Shown in pieces: positions 14,770-23,079 of a DNA stretch of 25,715 bases. The notes under the pieces are model-generated. The model did not search any database. It had not been told where the DNA came from and saw nothing but the letters and a program-made list of their open reading frames with translations. Position 1 is the stretch's first letter. Each line of letters begins with the position of its first letter. This stretch comes from a virus: the IMG/VR virus record IMGVR_UViG_3300046491_000233, positions 1 through 25,715 of that record; one strand, written 5' to 3'. The translations under genes and the position numbers were made by a program.

Positions 14770-15189
14770 TCAGGCGCTAAGGCTGAGCCGGTCCGTGCAG
14801 TAATGGATTTTGTAGCGGGTGGTCACCAGGCAGGCGCCACCATCGGCGCCAGCGAACACCGGCGCGTTGGTCCCGACTTCTTCGATCAGGACGATGCCGG
14901 GCGCGCTGTACTGCATGATGATCGGATGCGCCACCTCCATGACCTCGTCCGCCTCCTGGTCAGGAGCCTCGGCGCGCGACACCACGCTGGCCAGGATCTC
15001 GCAGTGCCGCTCGGTGTCGTCGCCGAGACTGTTCTCGATCTCCTCGGCGCCGCGGTGGACGATCAGGACCGGGCTTTCCTCGCGGCGGAATGCCACGGTC
15101 ACCGAGCGGGACACGCCGGCCGGGAACCACGGGCTGGCCTCGAGCACGGCGATCAGCCCCTGGATGTAACTCTCTCGGGCTGTCGTCAT
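14770..15189 (-). CDS. Tail terminator / U-like protein
   Basis: 139 aa, in the slot of λ gpU (tail terminator) between the head-tail joiner and the major tail protein. ESYIQGLIAVLEASPWFP and later HCEILASVVSRAEAP, AHPIIMQYSAP give the helix-then-β-sheet pattern of minor tail U proteins. It would cap the tail tube and help join it to the head. Its start overlaps the preceding stop (ATGA). Confidence 0.7.
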   Translation of the reverse strand: MTTARESYIQGLIAVLEASPWFPAGVSRSVTVAFRREESPVLIVHRGAEEIENSLGDDTERHCEILASVVSRAEAPDQEADEVMEVAHPIIMQYSAPGIVLIEEVGTNAPVFAGADGGACLVTTRYKIHYCTDRLSLSA

Positions 15190-15494
15190 GGCTTTACCAC
15201 CTCCAGCGCGGCGACGTAGAACGTCCCGTCCCCCTTCGCTGCGGGCGTTTGCCGGACCTTGTAGTCGACGCCGTCAATCCGCAGCACGTAGCCGCGCTGC
15301 AGCTCGATGTCGGCGGCCTGGTACTCGATGCTGTAGTCGGTGGTGTGCACCATCCCATCGAGCACCACCTGGTCAGGGCGGTTGAACCCGACGTCGAACG
15401 GCACAGCCACTCCGTTCAACGGCTGGTAGACCGCCACGTCCAGCATGCCGGCCTGCTTGAAGGCCGGCCAGAACACATCAGCGCCGAACGACAT
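15186..15494 (-). CDS. Head-tail joining protein, FII-like
   Basis: 102 aa. GADVFWPAFKQAG, RPDQVVLDGMVHTTDYSIEY and LRIDGVDYKVRQTPAAKGDGTF fit the λ gpFII-type connector fold (small β-barrel). It would form the connector ring to which the tail attaches. It lies between the decoration protein and the U-like gene, the λ order. Confidence 0.7.
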   Translation of the reverse strand: MSFGADVFWPAFKQAGMLDVAVYQPLNGVAVPFDVGFNRPDQVVLDGMVHTTDYSIEYQAADIELQRGYVLRIDGVDYKVRQTPAAKGDGTFYVAALEVVKP

Positions 15495-15496
15495 GA

Positions 15497-15829
15497 TCAG
15501 CTAATAACGGCGTCGAGCTTGATCGTGGCCGTCGCGGCGCCGTTTGCCTTGGCCACCACAGCCACGCCGACCCGCGTGTTGCCGGCGGCAGTCACCGTCA
15601 AGCGTTTGTTGGCGGTGTCCCAGTACAGTACGGCGCCTTGAGCCGCGACGTCGGCGCCGAGCGCGGGCAGCTCGAACACGCCTTCGGTCATGAATTCGCC
15701 GTTTGCACCGGCTGCGACGTTGGCCACGGCCACCCCGAAGATCTTCCCGACGAGGATAGCCTCGCCGGCCTGGACGGCGGCAGCGGCGAGCAGAGTCAGG
15801 GTAAGGCCGCGCTGGATAAAGCATTTCAT
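15497..15829 (-). CDS. DUF2190 capsid decoration protein
   Basis: 110 aa. FIQRGLTLTL near the N-terminus, AILVGKIFGVAV, GVFELPAL and LYWDTANKRLTV are the DUF2190 pattern. These proteins lie next to the capsid gene and are thought to decorate or stabilise the shell. The start is ATG 15829 with AAAGGAAC upstream; ATG 15853 is less likely. The N-terminus looks superficially like a signal peptide, but it is a normal part of this fold. Confidence 0.8.
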   Translation of the reverse strand: MKCFIQRGLTLTLLAAAAVQAGEAILVGKIFGVAVANVAAGANGEFMTEGVFELPALGADVAAQGAVLYWDTANKRLTVTAAGNTRVGVAVVAKANGAATATIKLDAVIS

Positions 15830-15867
15830 ATGGTTCCTTTTGAAATTGAGCACTTCGGAAAACGAAC

Positions 15868-15890
15868 TGGCCAGCCATCACAGCTGGCCA
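15868..15890 (-). terminator. Hairpin between capsid and decoration genes
   Basis: TGGCCAGC (15868-15875) and GCTGGCCA (15883-15890) form an 8-bp stem with a 7-nt loop. The following - strand sequence is GTTCGTTTTC, a poor U-tract. It may be a weak terminator or mRNA stabiliser. Confidence 0.45.
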
Positions 15891-15915
15891 TCACTACGGC
15901 TCGAAGCGGCGAGCG

Positions 15916-17967
15916 TTACGCCCCGGCGTTCTTGTACATGCCGCGCCAGTCGATCGCCTTGGCGCCAAACACGTGGCGCGCCTTGATCTGCAGGCCATCA
16001 ACCTCGAAGCCCTGGCGGGTTTCGGTGAACAGGCCTTGCTCACCTTCGAGGTACGCGAACTCGATGGTGTCGACGAGCGCCGGGGTTGCCGACAGGTGCC
16101 AGGCCTTGCCTTGGATGCGCGGGTCGACCACGACTTCCAAGCTGGTGTTGTAGTTCGGGTTGATGTCGCCCGCCTTGGCTGCAACGAACGAGGCCGACGT
16201 GTACTTATTCGCAGCGCTCTCGTTGTCCGGGCCGACGATCAGGAACGACGGCGTGAGGTTCAGCACGCGGCCCTTGAGGCCGATCTGCTTGCGCATCGCT
16301 GCGCGGCCGTCGCCGAGCGTCATATCGGTGATCGCGCCGGCCGCACCGGCCAGGTTGCCATGGACAGCATCGAACAGCGCGACGCCGTCCGACATGGCTG
16401 CGGCCCCCGTCATGATGCCGTAGACGATGTCGCCCTCGATCGCCGCCGCCTCGGCCGCCAGTGCCAGCGGGATGCGGTCGAATGCGCCCAGGTCATCGTT
16501 GATGATCGTTTCCCAGGTCAGCGCGACGATGCCGCCCCACTTGCCCAGCGAGTACTTCTCGGCCGAGTCGCCGAAGGTAATCATCTTGTATTCGCCGCCT
16601 TCCTTAATCTGCTTGAACGCAGCGGATTCGGACAGCTGCGTGCGCGCAACTTCGCGGAAGTCAGGCGCCGTCGACTCGCGCGCCCAGCCGGTGAAGGTGC
16701 GGGGCTGGATGCTGTAGGCCGTGCGCAACGTGCGATTGACCGTGCCCGCCAGGATCTGCGGGAAGTCGCTGGTCGAGCTCATGCCTGCACGACCCTGCAT
16801 ATCGCGGTCCAGGTTCAGCGCCATCACCGCGATCTCGCGACGGGACATGCCGCGCGTGCTGCCGCCGGCTGCTTCGATCGATGCGCGCGCCATGTCGGTC
16901 AGGTTCATGCCGCGATACTGGCGCGCAGCTTCAACGCGAGCCGCGTCGCTGCGGAAGGCCGCGTTCGGGTTGGCGCGCAGGGTGATCGCGTCGCCCATCG
17001 CGTTGCGGCGCATTTCGGTTTCGTCGCTGATGGTGCGGATATCGGCGGCGGAGCGGGTCGGGTTGGCGGCGTCGCGCTTGGCCTTCTCGCGCAGCACGGC
17101 CATGCCGGCGTCCGCTGCCGTCATGTCGCGCTGGCCGATCAGCTGGTCGGCATATGCCGTGTCCAGGCCGCCCAGGGTGACTGCCTCGCGGATGCCGGCC
17201 TGACGTGCCGCTTCTTGTGTGGCGCCCTCGGCGCGTGCTGCGTCGAGTTGCGCCTGGGTTGGGGCCGAGGACGGCGCCGCCTGATTGCCTTGTTCACCTG
17301 GCATGGTGTTTCCCTTTCTGGTTTGGTTACCGGCGGCTGCCGGCGGTTGGACTGCAGAGGTGTTACGGGTATTGAACTTGCAAGGCCCCATGCGGACATC
17401 GGGCCCCGGCTTGGTGTTCGGCTGGTTCGGGTCGTCGCTGCGCGTGCCGCATTCGGCATCCGCGCCGATCGGGCAGAGCGAGATCTCGCTCGGCTCCCAG
17501 TCGATGGCGCGGTAGATCCACGGCTGGCCGTCAGCGGTCGGCGGGATGCGGTCGTATTCGAAGACGGTGTAGCCGACCGAGACGTTGCAAATGATCTTGT
17601 CCAGCACGTCCTGGTAGTAGGGCTGAACATCCTCGCGCTTCGAAAACTCGACCGTGGCGACGCCCTGGGCGGCCTCCAGTGCTGCGGTGCGCACCACGCC
17701 GAACACCGAGCTCAGGTCCCAGCGCGAATGGGTGTTGAGCAGCGGCGCCTGGCCAGACTGCAGCCGGCCCATGCGGACGTGCTTGGGATCGAGGCTCAGC
17801 TCCTCAACGTAGTACCGGTCGTTGTACCAGTCGTAGCGCCGCACGCCGGCGCCCGTGGTCCACACCAGGTCGACGGTACGCGTCTCCGCGTTGACCGTCG
17901 TAATCGGGGCCGTGCGCGCTTGCATGGGCATCTGCAGGACTTCGACGGGGATGTCTTTAGGATTCAT
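15916..17967 (-). CDS. Prohead protease-major capsid protein fusion
   Basis: 683 aa, combining functions usually coded by two or three genes. Residues about 1-175 are an HK97-type prohead protease (family U35): H80 in PLLNTH and S130 in NVSVGYTVFEYD are the likely catalytic pair, with an acidic residue in WEPSEISL as the third. Residues about 220-330 are charged, Ala-rich and probably helical, as a scaffold would be. Residues about 330-683 look like an HK97-fold capsid protein. Fusions of this type are known. A good internal ribosome site (AAAGGG, then ATG at 17304, M222) could make a separate 462-aa scaffold-capsid product. The full-length start has AAAGG ahead of it. A terminator lies between it and the portal gene. 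Confidence 0.88.
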   Translation of the reverse strand: MNPKDIPVEVLQMPMQARTAPITTVNAETRTVDLVWTTGAGVRRYDWYNDRYYVEELSLDPKHVRMGRLQSGQAPLLNTHSRWDLSSVFGVVRTAALEAAQGVATVEFSKREDVQPYYQDVLDKIICNVSVGYTVFEYDRIPPTADGQPWIYRAIDWEPSEISLCPIGADAECGTRSDDPNQPNTKPGPDVRMGPCKFNTRNTSAVQPPAAAGNQTRKGNTMPGEQGNQAAPSSAPTQAQLDAARAEGATQEAARQAGIREAVTLGGLDTAYADQLIGQRDMTAADAGMAVLREKAKRDAANPTRSAADIRTISDETEMRRNAMGDAITLRANPNAAFRSDAARVEAARQYRGMNLTDMARASIEAAGGSTRGMSRREIAVMALNLDRDMQGRAGMSSTSDFPQILAGTVNRTLRTAYSIQPRTFTGWARESTAPDFREVARTQLSESAAFKQIKEGGEYKMITFGDSAEKYSLGKWGGIVALTWETIINDDLGAFDRIPLALAAEAAAIEGDIVYGIMTGAAAMSDGVALFDAVHGNLAGAAGAITDMTLGDGRAAMRKQIGLKGRVLNLTPSFLIVGPDNESAANKYTSASFVAAKAGDINPNYNTSLEVVVDPRIQGKAWHLSATPALVDTIEFAYLEGEQGLFTETRQGFEVDGLQIKARHVFGAKAIDWRGMYKNAGA

Positions 17968-17980
17968 GTGTCGCCTTTAA

Positions 17981-18010
17981 AAATGCCCTGCGAGCAGCTG
18001 CTGGCAGGGC
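17981..18010 (-). terminator. Intrinsic terminator between portal and capsid genes
   Basis: GCCCTGC (17985-17991) pairs with GCAGGGC (18004-18010), with an inner AGCAG/CTGCT stem. Leftward transcripts then read ATTTTTA. It would cut the portal-terminase transcript from the capsid message, or attenuate it. Confidence 0.7.
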
Positions 18011-18032
18011 GTGGTAACGGGAGGAGGGAGTC

Positions 18033-19484
18033 TTACTGCTGCTGGCCGATCATGTCCGCCGCAGTGGAAGCGTCGATCAGGCGCTGCGAGATTGCGGCAT
18101 CCGAGTCGGTCAGGATGCTCAGCTCGGCCAGCTTCTTGCGCTCGGCTGAGATCTCGGCAAACACCTTGTCCGGGTCTTCGCCCATCTCCCGGATCGTCTC
18201 GGAGATGCTCTTGATCGTGCCGCGGTGCGCTTCCTTTGCAGCCATCACGTCCTTGAGTGGATCCACCCACTGCAGCTTCGGCATCGTCCAGCCCATCGCC
18301 TTCACCGGCTTGCGGGTCTTGCCGGCCAACCGCGCCACCTCCTGGAAGCGGCGCCCGATCGGCGCCAGTACCATCGGCTTGAGGGCCAGCCACTGCTCGG
18401 CCTTGATCATTTGCCGGAACTCAACCAGGCCGGCCCGGTAGCTGGAAAAGTTGAAGTTCGACAGGTTGCCAGTCATCTGCGAGTGCATCACGTTGGCGCC
18501 GGCCGCGATCGCGTGCAGCTGGGTGTCCGTGTAGTCACCGTAGCCGCCGCTCGATGCCGGGCTACCGAAGTCCACACCCTCGGAACTCCCGATGTACTTG
18601 ATCATCCCCGGCGCGACCTTCTCGTTCACCCCGCGCGGCGTCACCTTGGTCTCGCCGACGCGCAGCGACGTATCGTCGGATCGCACGAAGGCGACGAAGC
18701 ACGACTCGATCTTCTTGCGCACCAGCTCGGCCTGCTCGTAGTCCGCCAGGTCGCGCAGGCGCAGCAGCGAGACCGCCAGCTCCGGCATGCCGCGCACCTG
18801 GCTCGGCCGGCGCTTGCGGTAGTAGTGCAGTACTTCCGAGGCAGGCACGCGCTTGCTCTGAAGGCTGGCCAGCTGGTAGCTCGCCATCTCGCCGGGGTGC
18901 ACCGGGAACAGCCAGTACGCGACCCGCTGTCCGATCAGGTTGAACTCGATGCCGGCGATCGCGTAGTTGCCGTTGGCCAGGGGCCCCATCTTGCTCGTGT
19001 CGATGTGATCCGGCTCGAGCACCTGCAGCTGCAGCGGCACCTCGTAGCCGTCATCCGGCATCCTGGAGCGGAAGCGGATGATTACCTCGCCGCTCTCGCG
19101 CCGGGTACGATGCGCCAGGTCGATCAGCCCGTTGAAATCGAGCTGGCCGTCCGCGTCGCAGTACTCGCACCAGTCGTCCCACAGCTGCTGGTCCGGCGCC
19201 TTCGCGACAATGCCGTCGCCCACCGTGTTGACGCACAGCGTCTCGATCGCCTTGGCCGCGTACTCGTTGTTGCGCACCACATCGCGGCAGCGGTTGCGCA
19301 CACGGGACAGCGCTGGCGCGATCTCGACGTTGGCGCTGCCACCGTTGGCGACCCAGCCGTCCGTGCGCCGCCCGACCTTGGCCGCGTCGTAGCCGCGCAT
19401 CATGCCCAGTGCGCTGCGCGCCTGGGCGCGTCGCACTCCCGCCATGGGGCTGAAGAACCCGACAACTTCGTCAATGAGGTTCAT
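18033..19484 (-). CDS. Portal protein (λ-type, Phage_portal_2-like)
   Basis: 483 aa. The N-terminal YDAAKVGRRTDGW, then LSRVRNRCRDVVRNNEYAAKA and the region with DDWCEYCDADGQLDFNGL fit the λ gpB-like portal family. A dodecamer of this protein forms the DNA channel at one capsid vertex. It follows gpW by 1 bp, and the terminase-gpW-portal order is the usual head module. Confidence 0.92.
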   Translation of the reverse strand: MNLIDEVVGFFSPMAGVRRAQARSALGMMRGYDAAKVGRRTDGWVANGGSANVEIAPALSRVRNRCRDVVRNNEYAAKAIETLCVNTVGDGIVAKAPDQQLWDDWCEYCDADGQLDFNGLIDLAHRTRRESGEVIIRFRSRMPDDGYEVPLQLQVLEPDHIDTSKMGPLANGNYAIAGIEFNLIGQRVAYWLFPVHPGEMASYQLASLQSKRVPASEVLHYYRKRRPSQVRGMPELAVSLLRLRDLADYEQAELVRKKIESCFVAFVRSDDTSLRVGETKVTPRGVNEKVAPGMIKYIGSSEGVDFGSPASSGGYGDYTDTQLHAIAAGANVMHSQMTGNLSNFNFSSYRAGLVEFRQMIKAEQWLALKPMVLAPIGRRFQEVARLAGKTRKPVKAMGWTMPKLQWVDPLKDVMAAKEAHRGTIKSISETIREMGEDPDKVFAEISAERKKLAELSILTDSDAAISQRLIDASTAADMIGQQQ

Positions 19485-19485
19485 G

Positions 19486-19707
19486 TCAGTCCCGGCTGAA
19501 GGTAGCCAGCGAAGCCGGGCCGCGGTTGGAGAGCGGCGAGGCGCTCAGCTGGCCAGACGCGAGCAGCTCACCCCGGATCAGGTTGCGCGCTGCCATCAGG
19601 TCCGAGACGCTGCGGTAGGTGACGCTCTTGCCGTCGTAATTGACCGACAGTTGGCCGGATGCCAGCGCCGCTTCCAGGGCGTTGAGTTGAGAAAGTGTGA
19701 ATGCCAT
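19486..19707 (-). CDS. gpW-like head-tail joining protein
   Basis: 73 aa, normal length for gpW. The TLSQLNALEAALASG and RSVSDLMAARNLIRGEL segments fit the two-helix gpW fold. It would help stabilise packaged DNA and form the connector for tail attachment. It lies between large terminase and portal, as in λ, and begins just after the terminase stop. Confidence 0.82.
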   Translation of the reverse strand: MAFTLSQLNALEAALASGQLSVNYDGKSVTYRSVSDLMAARNLIRGELLASGQLSASPLSNRGPASLATFSRD

Positions 19708-19709
19708 GT

Positions 19710-21686
19710 TCAGTCCAGCCAGTTATCAGTGCCGGAGAGCCAGCTGCTCTCCTGCGATTGTTCTTCTTGCGGTGCCGGCGCGGGCGATTGCTGCGGTGCC
19801 GTCGCGGCACCCTGCAAAGCTGCCTGCTCCTGTCCGTCCGCTGCTGACTCCGGTTCATCGGGCGATGGCAACGGCGCGCGAAACAGGTCGCCATTGACGG
19901 GCTCGATCATGCTTTCCAGCTGGGCCCAGTCAGCATCGCGCATCGTGTCGAGGCGCAGCAGCGGGTGGTACGCCGCGGCGAAGCCGTACACGAACAGGTC
20001 GATCACCTCATTGCGGCGCCCAGGAAGCTTGCGCCACTGCGACTTGTCGGCGTCGAACACCTCGGCGGTCAGCTGCTCGAAGTAGTCGTCCGACAGGCCG
20101 GCAGGGAAGTGGATGAAGCGGTCCTCCGGGACAGACTCTTCGTCGGACGCGATGTAGTTGAACAGCAGCGATTTCGCCGTGTCCGTGCCGACCTGCCACA
20201 GCTGCACCCCGCCCTTGATGGTGCGGCCCTTATGGGTGACGTCCATCGAGGATGGGCGACCGATCACCGGCTTGCCAGCAGTTGATGCGCCCTTGACGGC
20301 AAACACACCCGCATGCCGGTACAGACGCGCGTAGTGGTACACCTCGTGCGTGTGGTGACCACCGGAGTCGATTGCACACGTCTGCACGCGCATCGAGACG
20401 CCGAAGCTGTTCACGATCGGCCGCTCGCGCAGCGCGGTCAGGCGGGTCCAGACATCGTCCTTGGCGGGATCGCCATCGATGATCGAGTAGTCGATAACCC
20501 AGTGTTTCTTGCCTCGGCCGAAGCCGAGGATCTTGTACTCAAGACGGTTGCCCTGCACGTCGACCGACATGACCAACGCCAGGCAGCCCTTCGGGATGGT
20601 GCGCAGTGCATAGTCCTCGCGTCGCTTCGCGATCTCGGCCCCCTTGATTTGGCCGCTCAGGTCTTCCCAGCATTCGGCCAGCTCGTTGTTGATGAAGGCC
20701 TTCAGCGCGACCGGGTCAGCCTTCGCAGCAACGAAGTCCGCGGCCATTTCTGCCCACGGCCGCCAGCCCAGCGGGGCATACAACGACGGCAGGTGGAAGC
20801 TGGCGACCCCGGGTTCACCCTTCGCGGTCGGCTGCCAGAAGGCGCCCTCGTAGCCGCGCGTTTTCCACTCGGCCTCGGTGCTGAGCACGTCGCAGTGCTC
20901 GCACAGGTAGCGCGCCTTTTCCGGCTCGCCCTCGGGCCACTTCATCTGGCCCCACTTGAAGAACTGCCGTGCGCCGCAGTCCGGGCACTTGACCATATAC
21001 TTCTGCTGGTCACCGCGCAGGTAGTTGCGGTCGATCGGCGAGCTGCCCAGGATCGTCGGCGTGCTGTTGCCGAAGATGCGCGCCTTGCGGCCGAAGTTAC
21101 TGGTCCGCTTCTTGGCCAGCGTCTCCGGCGCGCCCTGGTTGCCGATGTCGCCGGCGTACTCGTCCATCTCCTCGAGCAGCACGTAGCGCATCGTCGAGGA
21201 CTTCAGGCCGCCCGGCCTGTTCGCGCCGATGATCTGCAGGAAGCCGCCCGGGAATTTCTTGCGGCGCTGCGTGTTGTCGGAGCCCTTGACCTCCTTGTCA
21301 CGGATCCGCTTCTTCAGCTCGGGCGTCGATTCGCGCATCGGCTCGAAGCGCGACAGGTTCCACTTCTCGCCGTCCTCCACAGTGGCGAACACCGCCAGAA
21401 TGTTGCCGGCCGCCGACGTAATCGAGTGGCCGATGAAGTTCTCGCCCAGCGCCGAGCCGCCGAGCTGGTGGCCTTTCTTGAGGTAGATCTCCCTGTAGGG
21501 ACTGTCGGGCGACAGCGCATCCATGATGCCGACCAGGTACGGCGTGCGACTGTTGCGCCAGGGCCCCGGCTCCGGGCTGTCCGGCGGCAGTATCCGGTGC
21601 TTCTCCGCCCATTCCGCGATCGGGATCCGGTCGTCCGGCTTGATCGCGTCCGTCAGGGATCGAATGAATTCGTCGACTGCTCCCAT
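19710..21686 (-). CDS. terL: Terminase large subunit, GpA type
   Basis: 658-aa DNA packaging motor and nuclease. The λ gpA-type deviant Walker A can be placed at 70-78 (KKGHQLGGS, with the lysine at the start as in λ), Walker B at about 168-176 (YVLLEEMDE), and a zinc-binding cluster at C234, C237, C262 and C265. The C-terminal nuclease part contains VMSVDVQGNRLEYK and CAIDSGGHH with the expected acidic residues. It acts with the small subunit to cut concatemers and fill the prohead. The start directly follows the small-subunit stop (TAAATG). Confidence 0.94.
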   Translation of the reverse strand: MGAVDEFIRSLTDAIKPDDRIPIAEWAEKHRILPPDSPEPGPWRNSRTPYLVGIMDALSPDSPYREIYLKKGHQLGGSALGENFIGHSITSAAGNILAVFATVEDGEKWNLSRFEPMRESTPELKKRIRDKEVKGSDNTQRRKKFPGGFLQIIGANRPGGLKSSTMRYVLLEEMDEYAGDIGNQGAPETLAKKRTSNFGRKARIFGNSTPTILGSSPIDRNYLRGDQQKYMVKCPDCGARQFFKWGQMKWPEGEPEKARYLCEHCDVLSTEAEWKTRGYEGAFWQPTAKGEPGVASFHLPSLYAPLGWRPWAEMAADFVAAKADPVALKAFINNELAECWEDLSGQIKGAEIAKRREDYALRTIPKGCLALVMSVDVQGNRLEYKILGFGRGKKHWVIDYSIIDGDPAKDDVWTRLTALRERPIVNSFGVSMRVQTCAIDSGGHHTHEVYHYARLYRHAGVFAVKGASTAGKPVIGRPSSMDVTHKGRTIKGGVQLWQVGTDTAKSLLFNYIASDEESVPEDRFIHFPAGLSDDYFEQLTAEVFDADKSQWRKLPGRRNEVIDLFVYGFAAAYHPLLRLDTMRDADWAQLESMIEPVNGDLFRAPLPSPDEPESAADGQEQAALQGAATAPQQSPAPAPQEEQSQESSWLSGTDNWLD

Positions 21687-22259
21687 TTACTCGTCCTGGT
21701 CCTGCAGCAGCTTGCCGACATCGATGCCGGCCAGCGCGGCAGATAGGGCGGATTCGAGCAGGCGCTCCACCTGGTGCGGGTCGTCCAGCGCCGCCAGTTG
21801 GTCCTTCAACCTGGCCGGCACGTTGAGCACCGAATCGCGGATGCCGCGGAACGTCGTGAACGCAATGCGCTTCGCTTCGTCGACCGGGATCAGTTCGCCG
21901 GCCAGCTGCTTGTACTCGAGCTCCTGCTTCAGCGCGCTGAACTTCTCCCGCGCCGCGCGGTGCGTACGGTACTCGCTGGTCGACGAGTCGCCTTCGCCCT
22001 CGGGCTCGCCGAGGTCAGCGTCCCCGCTTTCCCCGCAGCCCGGCGCAGCCGGAGGAACCGCGCGATTTTTTTCAGGCTGGTTGATGCTGACAGGAGGTCG
22101 GAGCACTTCGCTGCTGTTGCGCCAGTCGCGGTCAGCCTGGTCGGAGTCGATCTTCTTGTCGGCGTTGACCTTGATGTAGCCGGCCTCGATCGCCTTCTGC
22201 ACCGCGCGGAGCGTGACCCCGGCGTGGCGCGAGTACGCCCGATAACCCATCAAAGCCAT
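21687..22259 (-). CDS. terS: Terminase small subunit, Nu1-like
   Basis: 190-aa DNA-recognition subunit. The N-terminal GYRAYSRHAGVTLRAVQKAI and GYIKVNADKKID form a winged-helix domain like λ Nu1. The middle is a charged, disordered linker, and the C-terminus (about 105-190) has a long helical region that would bind the large subunit. AAGGG precedes the ATG at 22259. The gene lies just left of a cluster of GTAGTCA repeats, likely its own binding sites. Confidence 0.85.
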   Translation of the reverse strand: MALMGYRAYSRHAGVTLRAVQKAIEAGYIKVNADKKIDSDQADRDWRNSSEVLRPPVSINQPEKNRAVPPAAPGCGESGDADLGEPEGEGDSSTSEYRTHRAAREKFSALKQELEYKQLAGELIPVDEAKRIAFTTFRGIRDSVLNVPARLKDQLAALDDPHQVERLLESALSAALAGIDVGKLLQDQDE

Positions 22260-22261
22260 AT

Positions 22262-22308
22262 TGACTACCCTTGTACTGACTACCTGACTACTGACTACCG
22301 CTGACTAC
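22262..22308. repeat. Five GTAGTCA repeats ahead of terS (candidate TerS-binding sites)
   Basis: TGACTAC (GTAGTCA on the - strand) occurs at 22262, 22277, 22285, 22292 and 22302, five copies in 47 bp. The nearest copy lies between the terS Shine-Dalgarno and its start. In λ, small-terminase binding sites lie upstream of the same gene, so cosB-like or pac-like sites are the natural guess; autoregulation is another. Confidence 0.6.
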
Positions 22309-22419
22309 CCCTTAAAAATCCTGTGACGGCGCGAAGATCGAGGCGCGAATTACCCACGATGGGGGAACCCCGGGGAGGACCCTGAAAAATTTGCATTGGT
22401 GCAACGTCAGGCGTCTGCC
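22309..22419. other. Candidate cos region upstream of terS
   Basis: About 110 bp without a gene. It contains a GC-rich palindromic block (CCCCGGGG at 22368-22375 within GGGGGAACCCCGGGGAGGACCC), an A/T tract (TGAAAAATTTGC) and the inverted repeat TTGCA-TTGG-TGCAA (22391-22404). Location next to terS and the repeat cluster suggests the packaging cut site. The precise cut position cannot be read from the sequence. Confidence 0.4.
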
Positions 22420-23079
22420 TCACCGTCGGGCGGTCCTGACGGCATCAGCCCAGGCCTTCGCCATGTTGGACGGGAACGCGGCCGTGATCGTCGCTCTACC
22501 GACCTCGTTGAACCGGAAGCGCTTCTGGTACACGGCCTGTGCCGCGAACACGAGCACCGGGACGATGGAGGTGTTGTTCGGCATGCGGGTGTAGATGCCC
22601 GACGGTAGGGTGCTGCCCTTGGGATGCCCCAGGAATAGGCGCTTCGACTTACCGCCCGTGTTCACGGCTGCGGCAATCTGCTTGATCTTCGCCTTCGTGA
22701 GGTTGCCGTACTGGTTGATCTGGGCGCCGCTCCCTGGGAGAGCCACTTGTACCTGCCCACCGTCAGCGAACTGCTGTTCGAACGACTTGAACTCACGCTT
22801 GCCGCCTTCGGCTTCGGCCTCCAGGTACTTGGCCTGGACATCCTTCACGAACACCGATGCCTGCAGGTTGTTCTTCGTCGCACCGGTGAACGCCACGGCG
22901 CGCTGGGTGAACGGCGTCGGCTTGTCGAACGCCTCCAGAATGTGCTTGTCCTCGGCGAGCTTGGCCTGCTTCACCGTCACGGTCATCGCCCTGGCGATGG
23001 CGAAGGGCGCTTGCTTCTGCCCGATGGCATCCAACCGCCTGATGAACTCGGGCAGGCCTCCGATCTGAACGTTAGCCAT
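22420..23079 (-). CDS. gpZ-like minor tail protein
   Basis: 219 aa. It resembles λ gpZ-type tail completion proteins: GLPEFIRRLDAIGQKQAPFAIARAM at the start, PFTQRAVAFTGATKNNL, and a basic C-terminal part (RFRFNEVGRATITAAFPSNMAKA). The ATG at 23079 has a GGCGAG site 7 bp ahead; an upstream ATG at 23103 is less likely. The gene lies before the terminase, on the far side of the candidate cos region and away from the rest of the tail module, which is unusual for a structural protein. Confidence 0.6.
   Translation of the reverse strand: MANVQIGGLPEFIRRLDAIGQKQAPFAIARAMTVTVKQAKLAEDKHILEAFDKPTPFTQRAVAFTGATKNNLQASVFVKDVQAKYLEAEAEGGKREFKSFEQQFADGGQVQVALPGSGAQINQYGNLTKAKIKQIAAAVNTGGKSKRLFLGHPKGSTLPSGIYTRMPNNTSIVPVLVFAAQAVYQKRFRFNEVGRATITAAFPSNMAKAWADAVRTARR

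Noticed and set aside
15766-15829. DUF2190 protein N-terminus read as a signal peptide
   Set aside because: The hydrophobic run (LTLTLLAAAAVQA) is part of the decoration-protein pattern (FIQRGLTLTL..., AILVGKIFGVAV) beside the capsid gene, so secretion is not implied.
19710-21686. Large terminase lacking a classical Walker A (GxxxxGKT)
   Set aside because: λ-type GpA proteins carry a deviant motif with the lysine at its start; KKGHQLGGS fits that, so the enzyme is probably normal.
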